Shown: positions 51,211-60,315 of the stretch, one piece after another
How positions within the stretch are numbered: the first letter of the stretch is position 1
Layout of the letters: every line of letters begins with the position of its first letter
Assembly (NCBI GenBank): GCA_028819075.1
Contig: JAPPMM010000019.1
Span: 62,001 to 126,000 of the forward strand
Origin: Gammaproteobacteria bacterium
GTDB taxonomy: Bacteria; Gemmatimonadota; Gemmatimonadetes; Longimicrobiales; Gaopeijiaceae
Direction of reading: 5' to 3'
Length of the DNA: 64,000 nucleotides
Notes under the pieces: model-generated
What the model was told of the DNA's origin: nothing
The model's input: only the letters and a program-made list of their open reading frames with translations
Databases searched by the model: none
Program-made: the position numbers and the translations under genes

Positions 51211-52467
51211 ATGAGACGATACCTCCCCAGGACCGTGGATCGGGAGATGCGCGAACTCCTCCGCGCCACCGGTTGCGTGGTGATCGAGGGCGTGCGGGGT
51301 TGCGGGAAAACCACGACCGCGAGGGAGTTTGCAGCGAGCGAAGTCCTGCTCGACATCGACGAGGACGCCCGGCACCTCGCGGAAGCCGACCCGGCGGAAG
51401 TGCTGAGAGGGTCGCCGCCGCGCCTCATCGACGAGTGGCAACTGGAGCCGAGGATCTGGAACCACGTGCGACGGGCTGTCGATGACCGGCGCACTGTCGG
51501 CCAGTTCATTCTCACCGGGTCGGCCATCCCCGCGGACGACGCCACCCGGCACACAGGAATGCGCCGCATCGTCCGGCTTCGCCTGCGCCCCATGTCGCTG
51601 CACGAAACCGGACGGTCGTCGGGCGCGATCTCGTTGACGCGCCTGCTTGCGGGGGATCCTCCCGGGGCCGGAGACCACACCATTCCCGTCGGCGAGGTCG
51701 CGGAGCTGATCTGCCGGGGAGGATGGCCCGAAACCGTGGACTGGCCGCTTGCGCGCGCCCTGCGGGCGAATCGCAGCCAGGTGGACGAGGTGGCCCGCGT
51801 GGACATTCGGATGGTGGATGGCGTCCGCCGGGACCCACAACGCGTGAGGCTGCTGCTGCGTTCCCTGGCCCGCAATGTCGGCACCGCCGTTGCGAAATCC
51901 CGACTCGTCGCCGACGTGGGGGCCCGCGACAACGGGGGCATGAAGCCGCACACCGCCGCGGACTACCTCAACGCCCTGGAGAGGGCCATGATCGTCGAGA
52001 ACCAGCCGGCGTGGGCAACCCACCTGCGCTCGCGGGCGGTCCTGCGCAAGCGTCCGGTCCGCCACTTCGTCGATCCGTCCCTGGCCGCGGCTGCGCTGGG
52101 AGCCGATCCCGGGCGATTGCTCAGGGACTTCAGCTTCCTCGGTTTTCTCTTCGAGTCGATGGTCGTCCGCGACCTCCGGGTGTACGCCCAGGCCGCCGAC
52201 GCCGAGGTCTTCCACTACCGCGAGGACGGACGCCTTGAGGTGGATGCCGTGGTGCAGGCCCGCGACGGACGCTGGGCGGCTTTCGAGATCAAGCTGGGGC
52301 CGAGGATGATTGAGGAGGGCGCCCGCAATCTGCTCAGGCTTCGTAACCGCGTGGACCCGCACCTGGTCGGACCGCCCCAGGCGCTGGGGGTGATCGTGGC
52401 GAGAGGATACGGCTACGAGAGGGCGGACGGAGTGGGGGTGATCCCGATCGGGGCACTCGGGCCGTAG
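51211..52467 (+). CDS. AAA ATPase with DUF4143 domain
   Basis: 418 residues. Begins MRRYLPRTVDREMRELL, typical of this family; Walker A EGVRGCGKTTTA; Walker B-type LIDEWQLEPRIWN; TGSAIP (sensor-like); a DUF4143 C-terminal region (LERAMIVENQPAWATHLRSRA, EVFHYREDGRLEVDAVVQ with a nuclease-like Glu-x-Asp, AAFEIKLGP). This is a widespread lone ATPase of unknown role, often transferred between genomes. No ribosome-binding site is evident. It stands alone between argF and hslU, with phased repeats upstream. Confidence 0.9.
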   Translation: MRRYLPRTVDREMRELLRATGCVVIEGVRGCGKTTTAREFAASEVLLDIDEDARHLAEADPAEVLRGSPPRLIDEWQLEPRIWNHVRRAVDDRRTVGQFILTGSAIPADDATRHTGMRRIVRLRLRPMSLHETGRSSGAISLTRLLAGDPPGAGDHTIPVGEVAELICRGGWPETVDWPLARALRANRSQVDEVARVDIRMVDGVRRDPQRVRLLLRSLARNVGTAVAKSRLVADVGARDNGGMKPHTAADYLNALERAMIVENQPAWATHLRSRAVLRKRPVRHFVDPSLAAAALGADPGRLLRDFSFLGFLFESMVVRDLRVYAQAADAEVFHYREDGRLEVDAVVQARDGRWAAFEIKLGPRMIEEGARNLLRLRNRVDPHLVGPPQALGVIVARGYGYERADGVGVIPIGALGP

Positions 52468-52543
52468 CAGCGCGCCTGATTCAACGCGATCCGGCACGGG
52501 TGCATCGCCGCTCGAATGCTGCGGCGAGTCACTCCACCGGCCG

Positions 52544-54055
52544 CTAAAGGATATATCGGCGCAGGTCCTCGTCCTCCGCGATCTCCTCCAGGTGCGTGCG
52601 CACGAACTCGCGGTCGACGACGAGCGGGCGCTCCATCTCCTCGCTGGGCAGCTCGAAGAGTACCTCTTCCAGGAGCGTCGTCATGACGGTCTGCAGGCGC
52701 CGGGCGCCGATGTTCTCCATCCGTTCGTTCAGGCGCGCGGCGATGCGCGCGATCTCCTCGACGCCGCCGGCCGTAAACTCGGCCCGTGCACCCTCGGTCT
52801 CGATGAGCGCCTGGTACTGCACCAGCAGGGCGTTGCGCGGCTCCTGCAGGATGCGCTTGAAGTGTCCTTCGTCGAGGCTGTGCAGTTCCACGCGGATGGG
52901 AAAGCGGCCTTGGAGCTCCGGAATGAGGTCGCTGGGCTTGGAAACGTGGAAGGCGCCGGCGGCGATGAAGAGGATGTGGTCGGTGCGCACCAGCCCGTAC
53001 TTGGTCTGGACGTTGCAGCCCTCCACCACCGGCAGCAGGTCGCGCTGGACCCCTCCCCTGCTGACGTCGGGCCCGTAGCCGCCGCGGTCGCCCGCGATCT
53101 TGTCGATCTCGTCCAGGAAGATCATCCCCATGTCTTCCGCGCGGATAAGCGCCTCGTTGACGACCTCGTCCATGTCCACGAGCCGGTCCAGTTCGTCCTG
53201 GATGAGGATGCGGCGCGCTTCCGCGACGGTCACGCTGCGTCGCTTGGTGCGCTTGGGAAGCATCTCCTGGAGCATCTCGGAAAAGTTGTATTCCATGCCC
53301 TCCATGCCGCCCATGGGCACCATCATGCCGTCGATGGCCGGAGCCTGGCTGACCTCCACCTCGACTTCCCGCTCCTCGAGCTGCCCGTCCCGCAGCAGGC
53401 TGCGGAGCTTCTCGCGGGTGCGCTGCCGACGCATGATGAGGCGCTCGTCCTCCTCGCTCAGCTCCTCGCCGGCGGCATGCTCCTGCACGCCATGAGGACC
53501 GGCGACGAAGACCTTGGGAACGCCGTCGGCGACCACCACGGGTCCCGCCGGAGGGGTGCGCCCGTCCATGGGCGGAAGCAGCAGGTCGAGAAGCTGTTCC
53601 TCGACCCGGCGCTCGGCTTCTTCCTGGACGCTGTCCTCGCGCTCGGCGCGCACCATGTTCACCGAGGTGTCGACCAGGTCGCGGATCATCGATTCGACAT
53701 CCCGGCCCACGTATCCCACCTCGGTGAACTTGGACGCCTCGACCTTGACGAAGGGCGCGCCCGTCAGCCGGGCCAGGCGGCGGGCGATCTCGGTCTTTCC
53801 GACACCGGTGGTGCCCATGAGGATCAGATTGTTGGGCAGGATCTCGTCCCTCAGTTCGTCCTCGACGCGCTGCCGGCGCCAACGATTGCGCATCGCGATG
53901 GCGACCGCGCGCTTGGCCTCCTCCTGGCCCACGATGTACTTGTCCAGCTCCGTCACGATCTGGCGGGGCGTGAGCTGCTCGAGCCAGTCGGGCACGGCGT
54001 CGGTCTCGGCCGCGGCTGCGGAAGGCGCCGTGGGCTCCGTCGTTGAAACAGCCAT
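52544..54055 (-). CDS. hslU: HslU, ATPase subunit of the HslUV protease
   Basis: 503 residues. Walker A GTTGVGKTEIARRL (Thr where E. coli has Pro), FTEVGYVGRDVESMIRDL, DEIDKIAGD, and the C-terminal DEDLRRYIL tail that docks in HslV. Longer than the E. coli protein (443) through an enlarged I-domain (Met/Gly-rich GMMVPMGGMEGM) and N-terminus. The start ATG overlaps the hslV TGA by one base (TGATG). Stops 76 bp from the convergent ATPase gene. Confidence 0.96.
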   Translation of the reverse strand: MAVSTTEPTAPSAAAAETDAVPDWLEQLTPRQIVTELDKYIVGQEEAKRAVAIAMRNRWRRQRVEDELRDEILPNNLILMGTTGVGKTEIARRLARLTGAPFVKVEASKFTEVGYVGRDVESMIRDLVDTSVNMVRAEREDSVQEEAERRVEEQLLDLLLPPMDGRTPPAGPVVVADGVPKVFVAGPHGVQEHAAGEELSEEDERLIMRRQRTREKLRSLLRDGQLEEREVEVEVSQAPAIDGMMVPMGGMEGMEYNFSEMLQEMLPKRTKRRSVTVAEARRILIQDELDRLVDMDEVVNEALIRAEDMGMIFLDEIDKIAGDRGGYGPDVSRGGVQRDLLPVVEGCNVQTKYGLVRTDHILFIAAGAFHVSKPSDLIPELQGRFPIRVELHSLDEGHFKRILQEPRNALLVQYQALIETEGARAEFTAGGVEEIARIAARLNERMENIGARRLQTVMTTLLEEVLFELPSEEMERPLVVDREFVRTHLEEIAEDEDLRRYIL

Positions 54056-54615
54056 CACAACCTCTCGGACTCGGACCCCAGGTCCAGAACCGTAATCTCT
54101 TCGTTGCTGTAGACGCAGATTTCGCCGGCGATCGCCAGGCTGGCGCGCACGATCTCCGAAGCGGAAAGCGGGGCATGCGCCCTGAGCGCGCGAGCCGCGG
54201 CCAGGGCATAGGCGCCTCCCGAGCCGATCGCCACCACCTCGTCGTCGGGTTCGAGGACGTTGCCGTCTCCTCCGATCAGGAACAGGTGTTCGGTGTCGGC
54301 CACCACCAGCAGGGCATCCAGGCGACGCAGCGCGCGATCCGTGCGCCAGTCCTTTGCCATTTCCACGCAGGCGCGCGTCAGGTTGGAGGGGAACTGCTCC
54401 AGCTTGGCCTCCAGCGTTTCGAAGAGCGTGAACGCGTCCGCGACCGCCCCCGCAAACCCGGCGAGGAAGCGGCCGTCCTTGAGCGTACGGACCTTGCGGG
54501 CCGCGGTTTTCACGATGGTGTCCCCCATCGTGACCTGACCGTCGGCCCCCATGGCGACCTGGCCCCCCTTGCGGACCGCGAGCACGGTGGTGCCGTGGAA
54601 ACTCTGCGTGGTCAT
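54055..54615 (-). CDS. hslV: HslV, threonine peptidase of the HslUV protease
   Basis: 186 residues. The short propeptide MTTQSFHG precedes [10 protein letters not shown], so the catalytic Thr is probably Thr9 after cleavage, as in FHATT-type homologues. Family motifs: [60 protein letters not shown]. The 188-bp gap to xerC holds nothing I can identify. Confidence 0.96.
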   Translation of the reverse strand: MTTQSFHGTTVLAVRKGGQVAMGADGQVTMGDTIVKTAARKVRTLKDGRFLAGFAGAVADAFTLFETLEAKLEQFPSNLTRACVEMAKDWRTDRALRRLDALLVVADTEHLFLIGGDGNVLEPDDEVVAIGSGGAYALAAARALRAHAPLSASEIVRASLAIAGEICVYSNEEITVLDLGSESERL

Positions 54616-54803
54616 GTGTTCTCGGGTCTGGTGAGGGAAGGAAGCCGCGAAGCCCCATGTGCGAATGGGAGGATCAGCGAGCGAAAGATGCATCCAGTCA
54701 TGCCAAGAGTACACCCGGACGAGGAGCGGGTGCGGTCGATGGCATCCGGGAATCCGCGCGAACGGGGGTCCCGACGGGTCAGGCGGGCTCGGGTCCCGCC
54801 GCG

Positions 54804-55721
54804 TCAGGCACGCGGGTGCGCGCCGCGGTAGATGCGCTTGAGTCGTTCCCTGGATGTGTGCGTGTAGATCTGCGTCGTGGAAAGCGAGATGTGGCCCAGC
54901 AGTTCCTTGACCGACACCAGATCGGCACCGGAGTCGAGGAGATGGGTCGCGAAGCTGTGCCGGAGCGAGTGAACGGAAAGCCCCTCCGCCTCTGCCCCGC
55001 GTTCCAGCGCACTTCGCACGACATACTGGATGGAGCGCCGCGAGAGGCGGCGGCCGTGGCGGCCTACGATGGCGGCGCGGCGGTCGCCGTCGTTCAGCGA
55101 TACCACGCGCTCCCGGTGCGGTTCGTAGCGCCTGAGCGCCCGGACCGCGGCCCCGGTCAGCGGGACGATGCGCTCCTTGCGGCCCTTCCCCATCACGCGC
55201 ACGCGGTCGGAGATCAGGTCGATGCGGTCGCGATCGAGCCCGTGGAGCTCGGCCAGGCGCACCCCGCTTCCGTAGAGGATCTCCAGGATGGCCAGGTTGC
55301 GGGTGCCGAGAAAGGTGTTCTCGGCCGCGCGCGCCTCTGCAACACGGAAGACGGCCTCCGCGTCGGCCTGCGACATGTGTCCGGGAAGGCGCTTGTCGGC
55401 GCGGGGCGTGCGCAGAGCGCGCGCGGGATTGCTCTCGATGTGTCCTTCGAGGTGCAGGAAGCGAAAAAGGGAGCGGAGCGCCGAGAGCTTGCGCCCGGAG
55501 GTGCGCCGGGAAAGCCGGCGGCGGCGGCAGTGTCCGAGGAAGCCCCGGAGGGCGAGTCGGTCGACGTCGGTCCAGTTCCAGCCGGCATGCCCGGTGTAGT
55601 CGGCGAAGAAGCGCTCGAAGTCCCGAATGTCGCGCCGGTAGCCGGAGACCGTGTTCGGGGAGAGTTGTCGTTCGTCGGCCAGCGACCGCAGAAACTCGCC
55701 GGCCTCCGGACTCACGCTCAC
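54804..55721 (-). CDS. Tyrosine recombinase XerC/XerD type
   Basis: 305 residues. N-terminal SAM-like core-binding domain ([18 protein letters not shown]) and catalytic domain with Arg155, Lys179, His251, Arg254, His277 and Tyr286, all present. Acts in chromosome-dimer resolution. GTG start. Position between topA and hslVU corresponds to the xerC slot (CodV) of the widespread topA-trmFO-xerC-hslV-hslU cluster; trmFO is missing here. XerC versus XerD cannot be settled. Confidence 0.93.
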   Translation of the reverse strand: MSVSPEAGEFLRSLADERQLSPNTVSGYRRDIRDFERFFADYTGHAGWNWTDVDRLALRGFLGHCRRRRLSRRTSGRKLSALRSLFRFLHLEGHIESNPARALRTPRADKRLPGHMSQADAEAVFRVAEARAAENTFLGTRNLAILEILYGSGVRLAELHGLDRDRIDLISDRVRVMGKGRKERIVPLTGAAVRALRRYEPHRERVVSLNDGDRRAAIVGRHGRRLSRRSIQYVVRSALERGAEAEGLSVHSLRHSFATHLLDSGADLVSVKELLGHISLSTTQIYTHTSRERLKRIYRGAHPRA

Positions 55722-55737
55722 GCGGCCCCGCGCCTCC

Positions 55738-58407
55738 TCACCGCCGCCTGCGGGTCCGGGCGGTTCTGGTGCGGCGGCCGCCCTTGCCGGCGGCCTTGCG
55801 CGCGGCGGCCCGGGCCAGCAGATCGAGCGCCTCGTCGACTCCGAGGGACTCGGGACTCCGGCCCTTCGGGATGCTGGCGTTCACCTTGCCGTCCGTGACA
55901 TAGGGCCCGTAGCGCCCCCTGTAGATGTTCAGGGGTTCGTCCGTCTCCGGGTGCCGGCCTGCGACCGCGAGCACGGGCCTGCGCGGCCTGACCTCCAGGA
56001 GCTGGAGCGCTTCCCCCAGCGTGATTTCGAACGCCCGCTCCACCGAGTCGAGGTTGCGGTAGGTCTTCGCCCGGTTGACGTAGGGACCGTACCTGCCCAG
56101 CCCGGCCTTCACCGGCTGCCCCGTCCCGGGATCCTCTCCCAGCATGCGGGGAAGTGACAGCAGCCGGAGAGCGAAGCCCAGATCGACCTGTTCGGGTGAC
56201 ATTCCCTTCGGGAGGCTGGCTCGCTTCGGCTCCGCATCGTCTTCACCCAATTGAACATAGGGGCCGAACGGGCCGTTGCGGGCGTAGACGTTGAGTCCGG
56301 TTTCGTCGTCCCGCCCGAGCGGGCTCCTGCCGCGCAGCCGCGCCTCGATCAGTTCCGAGGCCTTTTCGGGAGTCAGTTCATCGATGAGCAGGTCCACCGG
56401 GAGCGTCGCCCTTGGGCTGTCCTTCGCCTTGCCGCGCTGGAGAAAGACATGCTGCTTGCCGATGCGCACGAGGAGGGGATCGCCCGTAGCCGGGTCGTCG
56501 CCCACGGCCAGGGCGGGATAGTCGATGCGGGGAAGTTCTTCCTCGATCCGCCTCTCCAGGCCGGGCGCGCCGTCGCCATCGCCCCGGAAGAAGTCCGAGA
56601 GGAAACGCACGTGATCGACGGATCCGCCGGCGATGCGGTCGAGGGCATCCTCCATTCCTGCCGTGAACTTGAGATCCACGTAGTGCGGGAAGTGGTCGCG
56701 CAGCAGATGTGTGACGCACAGGCCCACGTAGGTGGGCACCAGGACGCCCTTCTTGCGGATTGCGTAGTTGCGCTCGCGGAGCTTGGCGAGTGTGGGTTCG
56801 TACGTGGAAGGTCGCCCGATGCCTTCCTCCTCGAGCTTGCGCACCAGCGTCGCCTCCGAAAAGCGCGAGCGTGGCTGCGTGCGGTTGCCCAAGGGCTTGA
56901 CTTCGATGACGTCGATGCGCGCAGCCGGCTCGTCCCCGGAGGGAGGGTTCGCCGGCGCGGGCTCATCTCCGCCCACGGTCTGACCCTCCACCAGCCGAGG
57001 CAGGATGACGTCCTTGCGACTCGTGCCCCACACCCGCAGGAACCCGTCGAAACGCACCACCGTGCCGACCGACTGGAAGACGTGGCCGTGTTCGCCCGCG
57101 TCCACCCTGAACTCGATGATGGTGCGGGCTATGCGGGCGTCGGCCATCTGCGAAGCCACGGCGCGCCGCCAGATCAGCCCATACAATTTGAGCTGGTCGG
57201 CGTCCAGTATCCCGCGGAGCGACTCGGGAGTGCGGCGGATCGAGGTCGGGCGGATGGCTTCGTGCGCTTCCTGTGCGCTGCGGGAGCGGGTCGCGAACTG
57301 ACGCCGCTGATGGTAGCTGGCCCCGAGCTTTTCGCGGATGAACCCGGCAGTTTCCGCCAGCGCGGCCTGGCTGAGGCTCACGGAGTCGGTGCGCATGTAG
57401 GTGATCAGACCCTGGCGGTCGCCCCCACCCAGATTGACCCCCTCGTAGAGCTGCTGCGCCAGCCTCATCGTCCGCCTGGGCGTCAAGCGCAGCTTGGAGC
57501 TTGCCGCCTGCTGCAGGGTGGAGGTTATGAAGGGGGGCGCCGGGCGCCGCCGGGACTCCTTCTCCTCGACGCGCCCGACCCGCCAGGGACGGGTCGCCGT
57601 CGCCTCCCGGGCAACGCGGGCCGCCGCAGCTTCATCCAGCACCACCACGCCCGCGGAGCGCCGCAGCGCACCGGTCCTGGCGTCGAAGTTCTTCGCGGTG
57701 GCCACGGTCTTGCCACCGGTGCGGATCAGATCGGCGGCGAAGCCGGCGTCCTCGCCGTTCCGCCCCGCGGTCACAGCTTCGGCGAGGGTTGCCTTCACGG
57801 CCCAGAACTCGGAGGACCTGAACCTCTGGCGCTCCTCTTCCCTCTCCACCACGAGACGCAGCGCGGCGCTCTGCACGCGGCCGGCGCTCAGCCCGGCTCG
57901 CACCTTCTTCCAGAGCACGGGTGAGAGCGAGTAACCGAACAGGCGATCAAGGACGCGGCGGGTCTCCTGTGCGCGGACCAGCTTTCCGTCCACCTGGCGC
58001 GGATCCTCAAGAGCGGCCCTGATGGCGCTCGACGTGATCTCGTGGAATGCGATGCGTTGAACCGGGATGCGCGGCTTGAGGACTTCGAGGAGGTGCCAGC
58101 TGATGGACTCTCCCTCACGGTCCTCGTCGGTCGCGAGGATGATTTCGTCCGCGCTGTGGACCTTCTTGCGAAGCGCGCTGATGTGCTTCTTCGACTCCGG
58201 GGGAATCACGTAGACCGGCTCGAAGTTTCCGTCGACGTCAACGCCCAGCCTGGCCCATGGCTGCGAGCGAAGGCGCGCGGGAATCTCCTTGGCGGTGCGC
58301 GGCAGGTCGCGGATGTGGCCGAAGCTCGCAGCCACTTCATAGTCCCGGCCAAGAAAGCGCTCTATGGTCTTGCCCTTCGCGGGCGATTCGACGATGACGA
58401 GCTTCAT
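55738..58407 (-). CDS. topA: DNA topoisomerase I
   Basis: 889 residues. TOPRIM at the N-terminus (VIVESPAKGKTIERFLG, ATDEDREGESISWHL), GLSAGRVQSAALRLVVEREEE, and the active-site Tyr in LITYMRTDSVSLS. The C-terminus has no four-Cys zinc fingers. Instead it carries three TOPRIM-C repeats (GPFGPYVQLG, GRYGPYVNRAK, GRYGPYVTDGK) and a basic Arg/Lys tail. Relaxes negative supercoils. Starts in an ATGA overlap with aroK. Confidence 0.97.
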   Translation of the reverse strand: MKLVIVESPAKGKTIERFLGRDYEVAASFGHIRDLPRTAKEIPARLRSQPWARLGVDVDGNFEPVYVIPPESKKHISALRKKVHSADEIILATDEDREGESISWHLLEVLKPRIPVQRIAFHEITSSAIRAALEDPRQVDGKLVRAQETRRVLDRLFGYSLSPVLWKKVRAGLSAGRVQSAALRLVVEREEERQRFRSSEFWAVKATLAEAVTAGRNGEDAGFAADLIRTGGKTVATAKNFDARTGALRRSAGVVVLDEAAAARVAREATATRPWRVGRVEEKESRRRPAPPFITSTLQQAASSKLRLTPRRTMRLAQQLYEGVNLGGGDRQGLITYMRTDSVSLSQAALAETAGFIREKLGASYHQRRQFATRSRSAQEAHEAIRPTSIRRTPESLRGILDADQLKLYGLIWRRAVASQMADARIARTIIEFRVDAGEHGHVFQSVGTVVRFDGFLRVWGTSRKDVILPRLVEGQTVGGDEPAPANPPSGDEPAARIDVIEVKPLGNRTQPRSRFSEATLVRKLEEEGIGRPSTYEPTLAKLRERNYAIRKKGVLVPTYVGLCVTHLLRDHFPHYVDLKFTAGMEDALDRIAGGSVDHVRFLSDFFRGDGDGAPGLERRIEEELPRIDYPALAVGDDPATGDPLLVRIGKQHVFLQRGKAKDSPRATLPVDLLIDELTPEKASELIEARLRGRSPLGRDDETGLNVYARNGPFGPYVQLGEDDAEPKRASLPKGMSPEQVDLGFALRLLSLPRMLGEDPGTGQPVKAGLGRYGPYVNRAKTYRNLDSVERAFEITLGEALQLLEVRPRRPVLAVAGRHPETDEPLNIYRGRYGPYVTDGKVNASIPKGRSPESLGVDEALDLLARAAARKAAGKGGRRTRTARTRRRR

Positions 58408-58991
58408 GATGGGTGGGCTGGCGGCGGGCTGGAGGCTGGTTCGATCCCCTGGCGGGCGAGACGCGCGATCCGGTCCGCCAGTGCGGCTACGGAAACGTCC
58501 TCGCTGTCGAGTGTCAAGCGGGCGAGACGGTAGTACGGTTCCCGGCGGGCAAGCAAGCGCCGGGAGTGCTCGACGGGTCGGGGGACATCGAGGAGAGGTC
58601 GATCGACGCCCTGCCTGCGGGCCCGCTCCACCGCGGTCTCCGCAGTGACCTTGAGCCAGACGGACAGCGTGTCGGCGGCCACCCCCTCCATGTGCCCGGG
58701 CTGGGCGGCCCAGCCGCCCCCCGACGCGAGGACGGTCCGGTCGCGGCGGAGCAGGCGGCGCGCCACCCGCGCCTCGATGGCCCTGAACTCCCCCTCGCCG
58801 CCGCGGTCGAAGATGTCCGCGATGTCACGCCCCGTGTGGCGCCGGATTTCCACGTCGAAGTCGACGAACCGCCAGCCGAGCAGCCGCGCCACCTCGCGAC
58901 CGACGGCCGACTTCCCGCTGGCCATGAAGCCAATCAGGAGGATCCGGGAAGGAGGGGGCGGGGCACTCCCGCCGTCGGCCGGGTCATTCAT
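58404..58991 (-). CDS. aroK: Shikimate kinase
   Basis: 195 residues. Walker A GFMASGKSAVG, shikimate-binding DFDVEIRRHTGRDI and ASGGGWA, lid RPLLD. Phosphorylates shikimate in the fifth step of the pathway. Overlaps aroC by 8 bp upstream and topA by 4 bp downstream. Confidence 0.93.
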   Translation of the reverse strand: MNDPADGGSAPPPPSRILLIGFMASGKSAVGREVARLLGWRFVDFDVEIRRHTGRDIADIFDRGGEGEFRAIEARVARRLLRRDRTVLASGGGWAAQPGHMEGVAADTLSVWLKVTAETAVERARRQGVDRPLLDVPRPVEHSRRLLARREPYYRLARLTLDSEDVSVAALADRIARLARQGIEPASSPPPAHPS

Positions 58992-60192
58992 GACGCTGCC
59001 GCCGGTCGCGCAGGTAGGCGGTGTAGCCCTCGTAGTTCCGGCGCATCTCGGAGAGGCTGTCGCCCCCGAACTTCTCGATGAGGGCGTCGGCCACCACGAG
59101 GGCGGCCATGGCCTCGCCCACCACCGCCGCTGCGGGCACGGAGCAGACGTCGCTTCGCTCCACGGCGGCGTCGGCCACCGACCCGTCCCGCAGGTCCACG
59201 CTGGGCAGCCGCTTGCGCAGCGTCGAGATGGGCTTCATGGCGGCGCGGATGACGAGAGGCTCGCCGGTTGTGACCCCGCCCTCCAGGCCGCCGGCCCGGT
59301 TGGAGGGGCGTGCGTACCCGCTCGGTGGCCGGTCGCCGGGGGCGGGCTGAATAGGATCGTGCACGCGCGACCCCAATCGTCGGGCGCCCTCGAACCCGAG
59401 GCCCAGTTCGACCCCCTTGATGGCGTGAATCGACATCATCGCCCCCGCCAGGCGGCCATCCAGCTTGGTGTCCCAGGAGATGTAGCTCCCCAGGCCCACC
59501 GGCACATGCCGGACCACGACATCGAAGATGCCGCCGAGCGTGTCTCCTTCCTCCTTGGCCCGGTCGATGGACGCGATGACGCGGTCCGCCGCGTCCGGAT
59601 CCAGCATTCGTACCGGCGAGGCGTCCGCAGCGGCGTTGAGGTCGGCCGGAAGCTCGCGCGGGAGAGTGGCCTCGATATCCCCGATCGAGGTCACGTGCGA
59701 CCCCACCGTGATCCCGAACTCCCGGAGCAGGGTCCTGGCGACGGCGCCGCACGCCACCCGGGCGGCCGTCTCGCGTGCGCTCGCCCGCTCCAGAATGTCG
59801 CGGGTGTCGTGCCGGTCATACTTGAGCACCCCGACCAGATCGGCGTGTCCCGGGCGCGGCAGATGCATGCGGCGCAACGCCTTGGGGTTGCCTTCGGGAT
59901 CCGGCCGAGCATGGCTCATCGCCGTAGTCCAGTTCTTCCAGTCGCGGTTCCAGAGCAGCATCCCGATGGGAGAGCCGAGCGTCTCGCCCAGACGCACGCC
60001 GGAGATCAGTTCGATGCGGTCCGCTTCGATCTGCATGCGGCGGCCGCGGCCGTAGCCGGCCATGCGACGCTTCATGTCGGGGTCGACATCGCGCTCGGTC
60101 GAGAGCGGCATCCCTGCCGGCAGCCCTTCCAGAATCGCCAGCAGGCCGCGTCCGTGGGACTCGCCGGCCGTCCGAAAGCTGATTCGCCTCAT
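58984..60192 (-). CDS. aroC: Chorismate synthase
   Basis: 402 residues. Needs reduced FMN. N-terminal RTAGESHGRGLLAILEGLPAG and C-terminal RSDVCSVPAAAVVGEAMAALVVADALIEKFGGDS are signature regions; RPGHADLVGVLKYDRHDTRDILERASARETAARVA is typical. GGGGAGA ten bases before the ATG. First gene of aroC-aroK-topA-xerC-hslV-hslU, behind the promoter at 60226-60254. Confidence 0.97.
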   Translation of the reverse strand: MRRISFRTAGESHGRGLLAILEGLPAGMPLSTERDVDPDMKRRMAGYGRGRRMQIEADRIELISGVRLGETLGSPIGMLLWNRDWKNWTTAMSHARPDPEGNPKALRRMHLPRPGHADLVGVLKYDRHDTRDILERASARETAARVACGAVARTLLREFGITVGSHVTSIGDIEATLPRELPADLNAAADASPVRMLDPDAADRVIASIDRAKEEGDTLGGIFDVVVRHVPVGLGSYISWDTKLDGRLAGAMMSIHAIKGVELGLGFEGARRLGSRVHDPIQPAPGDRPPSGYARPSNRAGGLEGGVTTGEPLVIRAAMKPISTLRKRLPSVDLRDGSVADAAVERSDVCSVPAAAVVGEAMAALVVADALIEKFGGDSLSEMRRNYEGYTAYLRDRRQRHE

Positions 60193-60225
60193 GTGGTTGA
60201 ATCTCCCCGAGAGTGGTTTGGCGGA

Positions 60226-60254
60226 GTCATAGCCAACCCTCCCCCGGTCGTCAA
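60226..60254 (-). promoter_or_regulatory. Sigma-70-type promoter of the aroC operon
   Basis: On the minus strand TTGACG (60254-60249), 17-bp spacer, TATGAC (60231-60226). This is the best -35/-10 match I found in the window. The expected start is about 27 bp before the aroC ATG. Confidence 0.7.
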
Positions 60255-60315
60255 CCCGGCGCGTATGCCGCGACCCGGGCGGAAGCCGGGCTCGCAGCCT
60301 GCGCCCGAGCTGCAA

